Assembly (NCBI GenBank): GCA_021324915.1
Contig: JAJPIC010000015.1
Coordinates: forward strand, 75,102 to 108,588
DNA length: 33,487 bases
Reading direction: 5' to 3'
From: Beijerinckiaceae bacterium
GTDB taxonomy: Bacteria > Pseudomonadota > Alphaproteobacteria > Rhizobiales > Beijerinckiaceae
Below the pieces are notes generated by a model. The model was given only the letters and a program-made list of their open reading frames with translations, was not told the DNA's origin and searched no databases. Position numbers and translations under genes: made by a program. Position 1 is the first letter of the stretch; each line of letters begins with the position of its first letter. This document shows positions 1-8,372 of this stretch, piece by piece.

Positions 1-147
1 AGTGCAACGGGGTTCGGAGGCGTCTTGATCGAAAACGGTATTCCACATGCAACAGTTCGCCGCGAGTTTCGGCCGGAGGGCTTGATCTGCACGATCGTGT
101 TGCCCATCGGAAATGGGGCTGGACATGCAACAGCGGGGCGAACGTGA
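1..147 (+). CDS. HWE-family sensor histidine kinase, C-terminal fragment
   Basis: The window opens inside an open frame that ends at the TGA at 145-147. The last 48 residues include GFGGVLIENGIPH and RREFRPEGLICTIVLPI. These match the end of the HWE-type histidine kinase ATPase domain, where a GFG motif near the G2 box is followed by a short 'F.P.GL.C.I.LPL' strand. This class autophosphorylates and passes phosphate to a partner receiver. The next gene, a stand-alone receiver, overlaps its 3' end and is the obvious partner. The sensor and H-box regions lie outside the window, so the stimulus is unknown. Confidence 0.75.
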   Translation, partial: SATGFGGVLIENGIPHATVRREFRPEGLICTIVLPIGNGAGHATAGRT

Positions 148-532
148 GGCGCCGCTGCGCGAAGCGCGCATACTTATTGTCGAGGACGACCTTCTCATTT
201 TGCTGGAGCTCGAGTCTATATTGAGCGAAGCGGGCGCTGAAATCGTCGGCCGTTGCCAGACGGTCAGGGCGGCGCTCGGCCTCACCCCTTCCGAGGGGCT
301 CTGCGCAGCTATTCTCGATCTGCAGATCGGACGCGAGACCATTGCCCCCGTTGCACGCGACCTCGAAGAACGTGGCGTTCCCTTCGTCTTCTATACGGGT
401 CAGGTCGGCATGGACCCGATCCGCGCCGAGTGGCCGCAAGCCAAAGTAGTCCATAAGCCGGCTTCGGCCCGGGCCATCGTCGCAGCGCTTTCCGAGGCTA
501 TGACGCGGCACGCGCAACAGCAGGGCGCGTAA
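125..532 (+). CDS. Single-domain response regulator
   Basis: A 135-residue protein consisting of one CheY-like receiver and no output domain. The conserved pocket is visible: acidic pair D21-D22 in ILIVEDD, phospho-acceptor D65 in AILDLQIG, switch Thr91 in FYTG, and Lys111 in HKPAS. An alternative ATG at 113 adds MGLD, but a GGGG stretch a few bases before the ATG at 125 suits a ribosome-binding site better. The gene overlaps the kinase fragment by about 23 bases, so the two are probably co-translated partners. Short receivers beside HWE kinases in Rhizobiales often act in stress or light signalling. The specific role here cannot be read from sequence. Confidence 0.85.
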   Translation: MQQRGEREAPLREARILIVEDDLLILLELESILSEAGAEIVGRCQTVRAALGLTPSEGLCAAILDLQIGRETIAPVARDLEERGVPFVFYTGQVGMDPIRAEWPQAKVVHKPASARAIVAALSEAMTRHAQQQGA

Positions 533-586
533 AGCGAAGCGAGAGCATCTTATTTTCAATGTGGAGAGATGAAGCTCGGAACGGCT

Positions 587-1909
587 TCAGCGGTCCTCGG
601 CGGCCGGCCCGGCGCTATCCTCGCCGGTCGCCCGGATCCTTGGTCGTCCTCTCACAGATCCCGCCAAGGCGCGCAGCTTGACGAATGCATTCCAGAGGAC
701 GGGTTCGCGCTTGATGATGCGCTTGGCGCGCGACATGGCCCCGATGATCGCGACGGCCAAGCGGCCGCGCAAGGTCACGGCGCTTGCGTGCTCGTAAAGG
801 ATCTGTTCGCTGTCGCACCAGTTCTTCTTATATGGCTCGTCGCCGATCGTGAAATCGAAATGATCCAGTCCGAGATCGATCGCCCGGCGCAGCAGATGAT
901 GCAGGTGCACGTTGCCGGCGCCATATTTGGCGAAGTCGCCGCCTCTGTAGCTCGCGACGAGATAGTGATACGAGCCTCGAAAAATGAGACCGAAGCTTGC
1001 CGTCGCAATTGTCGAGCCGATATCCAAACGGTTCACTTCGGCGAGACGCGGCGCGCGCTTGGCGACGTCGAGATAGAATTGCCGGATTCCAGGGCGCTCG
1101 AATATGCTCGCAATACCCATGCGGGCGAGCGATTCCGTCTTCTGATCGAGGAGCCAATCGAGCGTGCGCTCGATCTCTTCCGGCTGCGTTGGGGTGACAA
1201 AGCAAATCTCGCCATGTTCGGCGAGCTTCTTGAGCTTGTTGCGTTCGCGCTGGCGGGTCGAAGCCGAACGTTTGGACGCATAAAACGCATCCCAGTTCTT
1301 GCCGAGCTCGGTCGCATGCGCGCCGAAGGGAGCGACGACAAGTTTCAGTGCAAGGAACGGATTCCTCTGCGGCCCGATCGTTTGCGGCATTTTCTTCAGA
1401 TCGACGACGTCGAACCGGCAAGCCGCAGATCCGCGGATCAGCCAGCATATGTCCTGCCAGAGCGCGAGAAATCTCTCGGAGCCGAAGCGATGCGAGAAAT
1501 CCTTGGCGAGGAGCGGAGCGTTGTAATCGCTGAGATCGGATCCAAGCCAGGAAAGCCGGCGCACCAATGCGCGGCGCTCGATCATGAGAGGGAGAATGAA
1601 AAGAATGTCGCCGTGCTCGCGCCCGATCACGATGAGCGGAATGGCGCCTCGGCGCGTTCCGATCTCGCGCTGCCAGGCACAAAGCCAATCATAAGTTTGG
1701 AAGACAGTGCAATCGGCGCGCGCTTCGAACGGGCGCCATTCCTCGGCCACCGACTCGAGATCGTGATGGATTGCGAGCTCGAGGTCGAAGCCGGGCGCAT
1801 GGCCCGTCGCGCGCGTCTCCCGATCCGCGTGCGGCGCGTCTCGCTCATAGGGCTCGCGCTCCCCGCCGGTGCGTGCAGCGATACGGCTTTCGAACGCGAT
1901 ATTCGTCAT
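587..1909 (-). CDS. CelD/BcsL-like GNAT-fold acyltransferase
   Basis: A 440-residue protein of the CelD/BcsL-like acetyltransferase group (GNAT-6 type, FemAB-like fold). Recognisable parts are FQTYDWLCAWQREIG near residues 70-85, a central LSWLGSDLSDYNAPL segment, and a C-terminal half with GLIFRGSYHYLVASYRGGDF and HHLLRRAIDLGLDHFDFTIGDEPYK, typical of the second GNAT repeat. Family members are found with cellulose and exopolysaccharide loci and are presumed to acylate sugars or lipid intermediates in the cytoplasm. The first 45 residues are charged and poorly conserved, so the true start may lie downstream. It is convergent with the response regulator and 13 kb from the polysaccharide cluster. 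A role in decorating that polymer is only inference. Confidence 0.75.
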   Translation of the reverse strand: MTNIAFESRIAARTGGEREPYERDAPHADRETRATGHAPGFDLELAIHHDLESVAEEWRPFEARADCTVFQTYDWLCAWQREIGTRRGAIPLIVIGREHGDILFILPLMIERRALVRRLSWLGSDLSDYNAPLLAKDFSHRFGSERFLALWQDICWLIRGSAACRFDVVDLKKMPQTIGPQRNPFLALKLVVAPFGAHATELGKNWDAFYASKRSASTRQRERNKLKKLAEHGEICFVTPTQPEEIERTLDWLLDQKTESLARMGIASIFERPGIRQFYLDVAKRAPRLAEVNRLDIGSTIATASFGLIFRGSYHYLVASYRGGDFAKYGAGNVHLHHLLRRAIDLGLDHFDFTIGDEPYKKNWCDSEQILYEHASAVTLRGRLAVAIIGAMSRAKRIIKREPVLWNAFVKLRALAGSVRGRPRIRATGEDSAGPAAEDR

Positions 1910-2111
1910 GGGCTTGCGGGCCGATCCTCTATTTGCGCGCGCGAAAATGACCCTAACGCAATAGCATCCGAATGGTTAGAGAAGCGTGTTCAATCGTCTG
2001 AAACGTGGTTACCGGGGTCGAACGCCGATGTGACGCGTTCCGAAACGCGCCGGGCGTCGCACCGAAGCGGCACGATTGATTGATTTCGGTACAAGGCAGA
2101 CGCGAATTGCC

Positions 2112-2420
2112 TCAGCTCGGTCCAGGAAGCGCGCGCACAAGCTCCTTGAAACGATCCCATTCGGTTGCCGTCCAGATTTCCGTCTGCGCGTGTCCGAAGG
2201 TCCGGATCAAGGTCGAGACGCGCGCCGCGGATTCGAGATCCTTCGCCTGGAAAATATCGAGATAATCGCAAGGGCCGAGAACGGCGTAGCTTGCCTGCCA
2301 TGTGACATCCGGACATTCCTGCTTCACGCGCTGCATGGCGGCGCGCTCGAGAATTTCGAGATCTTTCGGCGTGCGCACGGCTTCCGGATTGAGCCGGGTC
2401 AGCAAGATGAATGTCGGCAT
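2112..2420 (-). CDS. GYD-domain protein
   Basis: A 102-residue protein starting MPTFILLTRLNPEAVRTP, with ASYAVLGPCDYLDIFQAKD in the middle. The 'x-LG-xYD-x' segment identifies the GYD family, small ferredoxin-fold proteins of unknown biochemical role. The longer frame could begin at 2459. The ATG at 2420 was chosen because the family starts at this point and a GAGGTG ribosome-binding site lies about six bases upstream. It has no operon partner: the upstream gene on the other strand diverges and the next minus-strand gene is 200 bases away. Confidence 0.75.
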   Translation of the reverse strand: MPTFILLTRLNPEAVRTPKDLEILERAAMQRVKQECPDVTWQASYAVLGPCDYLDIFQAKDLESAARVSTLIRTFGHAQTEIWTATEWDRFKELVRALPGPS

Positions 2421-2600
2421 GGCACACCTCATGGGCGGCCGCATGGAAAGGATCTTCACCCAACCGTGAACGCGTCTTTAGGTTCCGGAAAACATTCTCG
2501 TCACTATGTCACGTGTTGGGGGCTGTCCGGTCGGACGCCGGTCGCAAAGAACGTTGCAACCTTCGCACAGCGGCGGCCGAACGAAATATTGGAGTTTGCT

Positions 2601-2813
2601 ATGCTCGCCTCGGCCTTGCCCCTCGTCTTTCTCGCCCTGCCGCTCGGATTTTCCTTTATCGCTCTGCGCTCGCTTTGGGCCGAACGTCCCGCAAAGGCGA
2701 GAATTCCTGTAACGCCGAAGCGCTTATCGAGAACGCTCATCCACGCCGATATTCGCCGCTTCGCTCTTGGTGTTGCGAGCTTCCCGCCGCACGCAAATAG
2801 GCGCGATCCCTAG
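2601..2813 (+). CDS. Possible small single-helix membrane protein
   Basis: A 70-residue frame preceded by GGAG at a good distance (2591-2594). It begins with one strongly hydrophobic segment, about residues 2-24 (ASALPLVFLALPLGFSFIAL), followed by a basic tail rich in Arg and Lys. This inside-positive layout fits a single-pass inner-membrane peptide. I do not recognise a family. It sits alone between the divergent GYD gene and the autotransporter. The support is the ribosome-binding site and hydropathy only, so it may be a chance frame. Confidence 0.35.
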   Translation: MLASALPLVFLALPLGFSFIALRSLWAERPAKARIPVTPKRLSRTLIHADIRRFALGVASFPPHANRRDP

Positions 2814-3080
2814 GCACGACCGCGGACCACACGCCTGATCAGCCGGCCTCCGGCATACGAGCGTGTGCCAGCGCAAACCCATCGCGCCACGAGCATCGGC
2901 GTATTTTTGCAACGATAAGCTGAAAAAATCCTCGGCCCCCACAATCTGCGGTTGATAGATCGCGGGGCCCTCATTCCCCGAATCATCCAAAGGTAGTATT
3001 TCTCTTGAGGAAAATCTCGCCGCATGCGGCGGGACGCGCTCTGAAGGAAGCGCGAACGGGTCCGGGCGGGGGCGCGTGCA

Positions 3081-6000
3081 ATGGTCGATGACATTGGGCG
3101 GCGAGCACCAGCCAAGGTGCGCGACGGAGCTTTCATCCTGCGCCAATGGCCTCCCCCCTATCGCGCTCCCCTGCTCGCACTCCTTGCGCTCGCGCCGATC
3201 GTCCTGCCCCATGAGGCGCTGGCAAATTGCGTGACGAGCGGCAGCACGATTACGTGCGACGCAACAGCGCCCAACCCCTACACGACGACAATCGGTACCG
3301 GCTCTACCACAGCGTCGGGAACGACCGTCACTCTCGGCACCAACGCGCAGATCCTTCTCGGAAATGCGAACGCGATCAGCCTCGGCGACAACGCCAGGAT
3401 TACACTTACCAGCGGGGCACTGGTCCAAAACGCTGCGACCACCACCGGGGGACTCTATAGCACCGGCGGCGATACGGTCGAGTTCCGCAACAACGGTACG
3501 CTGACCGTTTCGGCCGGCGCGACAATCTATTCTTCCGGCACCGAAGCCGACGCCGAGGCCGTCAATGTGGAAGGCAGCGGCAATGTCATCGATAATTACG
3601 GGACGATCCGCGCCGACCATGCCGCGGCGATCTGGTTTCAGAACGTCTCGGGCACCAATACGGTCATCAATGAAGCAGGCGGCGTGATCCAGGCGGGAAG
3701 CACCGCGGCGAACGTGATCGGCGCCTCCGGCAATGGCGCCGTGGATTTCACCAACAAGGGCTCGGTCATCGGCAGCCTGATTTTTGCGGGCGGCAATGAC
3801 ATCCTTCATTTCTATACCGGTTCCAGCGTCACCGGCTCGATCAATGGGGGCGCCGGGAACAATTTGCTGACGTTGAACGGCACCGGCACGGATTCCATGA
3901 CCGGGGCGCTCTTGAACTTCCAGACCTTGATCAAGCAGGATTCGGGGACCTGGACGCTCACGGGTTCCGTCTCGAACAACGGCGGCACCAATCCGATCGC
4001 CGTCGAAGTCCAGGCCGGCACGCTCGTGCTCACCGGCAATAATTCGGCTTTCAATGGCACCATGCTGGTCGACTCGGGCGGCACTCTTTCGGGCCGGTCG
4101 ACCACGCTGATGTCGGCGATCACCGACAATGGCCTCGTGCAATTCAATCAGACAAGTAACGGGACCTACGCCGGCGTGATCAGCGGGACCGGCGCGGTGC
4201 AGAAGATCGGTGGCGGAACGCTCACCCTCTCGCCCGGCAATACCTATTCCGGCGGCACGTTCATCGATGTCGGCACGGTCTCGGTCGGCGCCGACAGCGC
4301 GCTCGGCGCCGCGACGGGCGGCGTCACGATCGACGGTGGCACGCTGCAGTTTGCGAGCGCCTTCGATCTCGCGACGACGCGGTCCGTGACGATCGGCTCT
4401 GCCGGCGGCACCATCGATACCAATGGCAACAACACGGCGATCGCTCAGACCATTGGAGGCGCCGGCACGTTGACCAAAATCGGCGCCGGCGATCTCACGC
4501 TCAATGGCGCTAATACTTATGCCGGCGGCACCAACCTCAATGCCGGAACGATCACCATCGGCAACAATCTGGCGCTGGGGCCGGGCGCCCTGGCGATGGC
4601 GAATGGCACGACCCTGTCCTTCGTCAGCGGCAGCAATTTCAGCGTGGCAAATCCGATCTCGATCGCAGGCACCGGCAATTTCACGCCGCCGGCAGGAGCG
4701 ACGGACACTTTGACCGGCGCCATCTCCGACGGCGCGTCAGCGGGCGCTCTTAACATGTCCGGCGCCGGGACATTGGTCCTGACCGCTGCCAACACCTATT
4801 CCGGCGGCACGACTATCGGTCCCGGCACCTTGCAGCTCGGCGATGGCGGCGCGTCCGGCAGCATCATCGGCAACGTCACGGATAACGGCACGCTCGCCTT
4901 CGATCGCTCCGACACGATGACATTCTCGGGCCTGATCTCCGGCACCGGAGGCGTCAACCAGATCGGCAGCGGGACGACCGTCCTCGACAATAACGAGACC
5001 TATACCGGCGCAACCGACATCATCGCCGGCACGCTGATCGTCGGCGATCCGGGCACACCGACGGCCGCCCTCTCAGGCGGCGGCTTGGTGACGGTCGATC
5101 CGGGCGCAACGCTCGGGGGCTTCGGCTCGATTGCGGGATCGGTCGTCAACAACGGCACGCTCGCCGTCGGCAATGCACTCTCGGCCTATGCCAGCGCGCC
5201 GATGACGAATTTCATCATCGGCGGCGATTACTCCGGCAGTGGCACTCTGATGCTGAACACCGTGCTCAACGCCGGCGGCGCGCTCTCGAACCAATCGACC
5301 GACCGCTTGCTCATTATCGGCAATGCGTCGGGAACGACCTCGGTCCTCGTCAACGCCACAGGCAGCGGCGCCTATACCAGCACCAACCTGCCGACGAACG
5401 ATACCGGCATCTCCATTATCCAGGTGGCAGGCACCGCTTCGCCCAATGCCTTCACCCTGCCCGGCGGCTACGTGTCCGGCGGCACGCCCTATCAATATCA
5501 TCTCAACGAATATGGACCGAGCTCGCCCTATGGCGCTGCCGATCCAGGCCAGAACCTCGTCGGCAATACCGCGACCTATACCGATTATCGGCTGCAGGCC
5601 GTCTATGTGACCCCAACCGGACCCGTGACGCCGGGGACGAGCACCTTGCCGCCGGATGCGCGGCTCGAGACGGCACCGCAAGTTCCTTCCTACATCACCG
5701 CACCCACGGCTCTCTTCAACGCGGGCTTCGAAGACCTCGACGAATTGCATCGCCGGCTCGGCGAGATCCGCGATGCGCAGGTAAATGGCCAGCCGCAATC
5801 GGTCGAGATCTTTGTCCACGGCTACGGCAATACGTTCAACTATACCTCGAACCGCAGCTTCGCCGATTACGGCTTCAACTCGAACCAGAATTACGCGGCC
5901 GCGCAAATGGGCGGCAGCGGCATCCTGATCGACAATAATGCCGGCACGCTGCGCGTCGGCGCCGCCGGGTCCTACGGCGAACTCTGGTTCAATCCGATGG

Positions 6001-6623
6001 CGCTCGACGGCCAAAGCAATGCGCTCTTCGACAGCGAGCGGCTTTATGGGATTGCCACTTATCAATCGCGCTCAGGCTGGTATCTCGACGGCATCGTCGC
6101 GGGCGGTCACTTCAGCGGCAATGTCGATACGACCACGCGCGGTTTGGCAGGCAAACTCGGCGGCACCGATGTCGCGGCCTCTCTCGAAGGCGGCTATCTG
6201 ATCCCGATCGGCTGGGAGAACGTCTTCGTCGAGCCGGAAGTGCAGGCCGTTTATCAGCACCTCAACTTCAATGGCTTCACCGACGTCGATGGGGTGATTG
6301 CCAATCTCGGCAGTCCCAACCAGGGCATCGTGCGGGCCGGCGGACGGCTCCTGCGGCCGATCGCGGTGCTCGATGGGAGGTTCGTAACGCCCTATGTCGA
6401 GGTCAATCTTCTGCAGGGCTTTGGCGACGGTTCGGCGATCAATCTCAGCGGCGCCAATTTTGCGACCGGCCAATATGGCACGGCGGTGCAAGTCCGCGGC
6501 GGTCTCAGCGGCATGTTGAGCTCCAATATCGCTATCTTCGGCGACGTCGCCTGGCAGCATCAAATCAGCGACGGTGGCTTCCGAGGCTGGGCCTTCAACG
6601 CAGGCCTGCGTCACGATTTTTGA
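3081..6623 (+). CDS. Autotransporter (type V secretion) with repeat passenger and C-terminal beta-barrel
   Basis: A 1180-residue surface protein. An extended signal peptide (residues 1 to about 48) ends at HEALA before NCVTSGSTITC. The passenger, about 50-870, is Gly/Thr/Asn/Ser-rich and carries repeated 'GxGTLxLxxxNTYSGGTxIxxGTLxxG' units (for example GGTLTLSPGNTYSGGTF, GTLVLTAANTYSGGTT, LDNNETYTGATDIIAGT). These are passenger-associated transport repeats that form a beta-helix. The last 275 residues are an autotransporter barrel ending in an aromatic residue (LRHDF), as outer-membrane porin-type barrels do. I see no catalytic motif in the passenger, so adhesin or biofilm function is more likely than protease. 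It appears monocistronic. The ATG at 3081 is the only in-frame start that keeps the signal peptide intact. A GGGCGGGGG stretch precedes it. Confidence 0.88.
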   Translation: MVDDIGRRAPAKVRDGAFILRQWPPPYRAPLLALLALAPIVLPHEALANCVTSGSTITCDATAPNPYTTTIGTGSTTASGTTVTLGTNAQILLGNANAISLGDNARITLTSGALVQNAATTTGGLYSTGGDTVEFRNNGTLTVSAGATIYSSGTEADAEAVNVEGSGNVIDNYGTIRADHAAAIWFQNVSGTNTVINEAGGVIQAGSTAANVIGASGNGAVDFTNKGSVIGSLIFAGGNDILHFYTGSSVTGSINGGAGNNLLTLNGTGTDSMTGALLNFQTLIKQDSGTWTLTGSVSNNGGTNPIAVEVQAGTLVLTGNNSAFNGTMLVDSGGTLSGRSTTLMSAITDNGLVQFNQTSNGTYAGVISGTGAVQKIGGGTLTLSPGNTYSGGTFIDVGTVSVGADSALGAATGGVTIDGGTLQFASAFDLATTRSVTIGSAGGTIDTNGNNTAIAQTIGGAGTLTKIGAGDLTLNGANTYAGGTNLNAGTITIGNNLALGPGALAMANGTTLSFVSGSNFSVANPISIAGTGNFTPPAGATDTLTGAISDGASAGALNMSGAGTLVLTAANTYSGGTTIGPGTLQLGDGGASGSIIGNVTDNGTLAFDRSDTMTFSGLISGTGGVNQIGSGTTVLDNNETYTGATDIIAGTLIVGDPGTPTAALSGGGLVTVDPGATLGGFGSIAGSVVNNGTLAVGNALSAYASAPMTNFIIGGDYSGSGTLMLNTVLNAGGALSNQSTDRLLIIGNASGTTSVLVNATGSGAYTSTNLPTNDTGISIIQVAGTASPNAFTLPGGYVSGGTPYQYHLNEYGPSSPYGAADPGQNLVGNTATYTDYRLQAVYVTPTGPVTPGTSTLPPDARLETAPQVPSYITAPTALFNAGFEDLDELHRRLGEIRDAQVNGQPQSVEIFVHGYGNTFNYTSNRSFADYGFNSNQNYAAAQMGGSGILIDNNAGTLRVGAAGSYGELWFNPMALDGQSNALFDSERLYGIATYQSRSGWYLDGIVAGGHFSGNVDTTTRGLAGKLGGTDVAASLEGGYLIPIGWENVFVEPEVQAVYQHLNFNGFTDVDGVIANLGSPNQGIVRAGGRLLRPIAVLDGRFVTPYVEVNLLQGFGDGSAINLSGANFATGQYGTAVQVRGGLSGMLSSNIAIFGDVAWQHQISDGGFRGWAFNAGLRHDF

Positions 6624-6780
6624 GCTCCGCCCGCCCTCGCTGAAGGCCGATCAGGGCAGCGATCGCCCGTTCTCTCTCGCTTTGTGCGAACCGAGACCTC
6701 AGCCAAGCTATTGAAGAACTCGATCATTATACGCAAGTATCGATTGGACTAACGGATAAAACGTGCGTCATTCTCTGCGT

Positions 6781-6802
6781 GCCGTATCGCCAAAGATACG
6801 GC
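6781..6802 (+). promoter_or_regulatory. Perfect hairpin in the fdh leader
   Basis: GCCGTATC (6781-6788) and GATACGGC (6795-6802) are perfect inverted copies around a 6-base loop. They end 12 bases before the GGAGG of formate dehydrogenase. No T-run follows, so it is not a typical intrinsic terminator. It could be an mRNA leader stem or a dyad operator. Function is inferred from position only. Confidence 0.4.
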
Positions 6803-6825
6803 TTAACGAGTTAGCGGAGGAAATT

Positions 6826-7983
6826 ATGGCGAAGATAATTTGCGTTCTCTATGACGATCCGGTCGGCGGCTATCCAAAGACCTATGCCCGCGACAGCATT
6901 CCCGAAATCAAGTCCTATCCCGGCGGGCAGACCGCGCCGACGCCGCAACGTATCGACTTCGAACCTGGCGAATTGCTCGGCAGCGTGACGGGCGCGCTCG
7001 GCCTCAAAAAATGGGCCAAGGACAACGGCCACGAGCTCATCGTCACCTCCGACAAGGAGGGCCAAAATTCGACGCTCGACAAGGAACTACACGATGCCGA
7101 GGTCGTGATCTCGCAGCCGTTCTGGCCCGCCTATATGACGGCCGAACGCATCGCCAAAGCGAAAGAACTCAAGCTCATCGTCACCGCCGGGATCGGCTCC
7201 GACCACACCGATCTCGATGCCGCAAACAAGCATGGGATCACGGTTGCCGAAGTGACCTTTTCGAACTCGATCAGCGTCGCCGAGCACGTCGTAATGATGA
7301 TCTTGAGTCTCGTGCGCAATTACATCCCCTCGCATGACTGGGTGCGCAAAGGTGGCTGGAACATCGCCGATTGCGTCGAGCGCGCCTATGATCTCGAGGG
7401 CATGCAGGTCGGCAGCGTAGCCGCCGGGCGGATCGGCCTCGCCGTGTTGCGCCGGCTGAAAACTTTCGACGTCAAACTCCACTATACCGACCGCCATCGC
7501 CTCCCCGCCGAGCTGGAAAGGGAGCTCGGCCTCACCTTCCACGAGAATCGGGAGGACCTGTTCAAGGTCTGCGACGTCATCACGCTCAACACCCCGCTCC
7601 ATCCCGAAACCGAGCACATGATCAACGATCGCACGCTCGCGCTCATGAAGCGGGGCACCTATCTCGTGAATACGGCACGCGGCAAGCTTTGCGATCGCGA
7701 CGCGATCGTGCGCGCGCTCGAGAGCGGACAGCTCGCGGGCTATGCCGGCGACGTCTGGTATCCGCAGCCGGCCCCCGAGGACCATCCTTGGCGGACCATG
7801 CCGCATGAAGGCATGACGCCCCACACGTCCGGCACGACGCTCTCTGCCCAAGCTCGTTATGCGGCAGGCACGCGCGAAATTCTGGAGTGCTTCTTTACGG
7901 GCAGGCCGATCCGCGACGAATATCTCATTGCGCAAGGCGGCCATCTTGCCGGAGCCGGTGCACATTCCTACAGCGTGCGCTGA
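6826..7983 (+). CDS. fdh: NAD-dependent formate dehydrogenase
   Basis: A 385-residue cytoplasmic D-2-hydroxyacid-dehydrogenase-fold enzyme oxidising formate to CO2 with reduction of NAD. It aligns without gaps, from memory, to the Pseudomonas sp. 101 enzyme (numbering excludes Met). Visible are Asn146 in SNSISVAEH, the Rossmann loop VGSVAAGRIGL, Asp221 in YTDRHR (NAD rather than NADP preference), Arg284 in NTARGKL, Asp308, Gln313 in YPQPAP, and His332/Ser334 in TPHTSGT. The frame can be extended to 6763, but the ATG at 6826 has GGAGG (6816-6820) at ideal spacing and gives the family N-terminus MAKIICVLYDDP. Oddities: Ser and Thr replace the reactive Cys145 and Cys255 of the model enzyme, and the chain ends about 16 residues earlier (AHSYSVR). 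It is monocistronic, with strong hairpins downstream. It suggests energy or NADH generation in a C1-using organism. Confidence 0.96.
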   Translation: MAKIICVLYDDPVGGYPKTYARDSIPEIKSYPGGQTAPTPQRIDFEPGELLGSVTGALGLKKWAKDNGHELIVTSDKEGQNSTLDKELHDAEVVISQPFWPAYMTAERIAKAKELKLIVTAGIGSDHTDLDAANKHGITVAEVTFSNSISVAEHVVMMILSLVRNYIPSHDWVRKGGWNIADCVERAYDLEGMQVGSVAAGRIGLAVLRRLKTFDVKLHYTDRHRLPAELERELGLTFHENREDLFKVCDVITLNTPLHPETEHMINDRTLALMKRGTYLVNTARGKLCDRDAIVRALESGQLAGYAGDVWYPQPAPEDHPWRTMPHEGMTPHTSGTTLSAQARYAAGTREILECFFTGRPIRDEYLIAQGGHLAGAGAHSYSVR

Positions 7984-7994
7984 TCGCCTTTGCT

Positions 7995-8033
7995 GATGAC
8001 CTCGGCCGCAGGCAATCGGTGGCCGAGGTCATC
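7995..8033 (+). terminator. Hairpin after formate dehydrogenase
   Basis: GATGACCTCGGCC (7995-8007) pairs perfectly with GGCCGAGGTCATC (8021-8033) across a 13-base loop, beginning 12 bases after the fdh stop. There is no U-tract, so it may act as a 3' stabilising stem or an atypical terminator. Confidence 0.55.
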
Positions 8034-8372
8034 GCCGACCAGCTATGCGCAAGAAGCCGAGCTGCGGCGGGAACAAGCCTTTGGCTGCGAGCGTTCGAGT
8101 TCTCGGTCCCGACCCGAACTCATGCCCTCAGGAGGGATTTCGCCGAAACACGCACCCATCGGCGGATTTGGCCTCCAACCGGAACCGGGGCCGCATATGC
8201 GTGATGCGTAGAGCCAGCGCGTAGACCGCCGGAGAAGCGGGGCTTACGAGTGCTTCTCCGGCGGTCGCTGATCGGCTAATTTGCGGAATTGAGGCGCCTT
8301 GACAATCGGCACAGGCGTGGCCTTGCGCGCCGATCGCCTCTCGTTCCTTGGCTTCTAGAAACCCTTGGCCTA
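8034..8372. other. Convergent intergenic region without a convincing gene
   Basis: These 339 bases separate fdh from the convergent beta-helix gene. Short frames occur on the plus strand, but none has a ribosome-binding site or protein-like composition. The notable contents are the 15-bp hairpin at 8224-8266 and an 18-base-period repeat reaching into the next gene's stop codon. Confidence 0.5.
8224..8266. terminator. Strong 15-bp hairpin between convergent genes
   Basis: GACCGCCGGAGAAGC (8224-8238) pairs perfectly with GCTTCTCCGGCGGTC (8252-8266), with a 13-base loop. It lies between fdh and the convergent beta-helix gene, where a bidirectional terminator would be expected. No long T-run follows on either strand. 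Confidence 0.55.

Noticed and set aside
569-2083. 504-residue plus-strand open frame
   Set aside because: It is antisense to the CelD-like acyltransferase, shows no family features and has the Arg/Asp-rich composition of a high-GC shadow frame.
2724-4142. 472-residue minus-strand open frame opposite the autotransporter start
   Set aside because: Its composition (RAGDAGTGIE, GAAVVRDG-like stretches) is what a GC-rich Gly/Thr passenger gives on the opposite strand; no family match.
3300-5100. Repeated GGCGGCAC and GGCACC-type DNA motifs
   Set aside because: They follow from the repeated Gly-Gly-Thr codons of the autotransporter passenger rather than from an independent DNA repeat.
5073-6065. 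330-residue minus-strand frame opposite the autotransporter barrel
   Set aside because: Mirror of the well-supported autotransporter coding frame, low-complexity, with no ribosome-binding site recognised.
7087-7965. 292-residue minus-strand frame opposite formate dehydrogenase
   Set aside because: Antisense to an enzyme whose every motif is intact; no independent support.
7990-8211. Short plus-strand frames between fdh and the beta-helix gene
   Set aside because: No ribosome-binding site, Arg/Ser-rich composition, and they overlap the fdh 3' hairpin.
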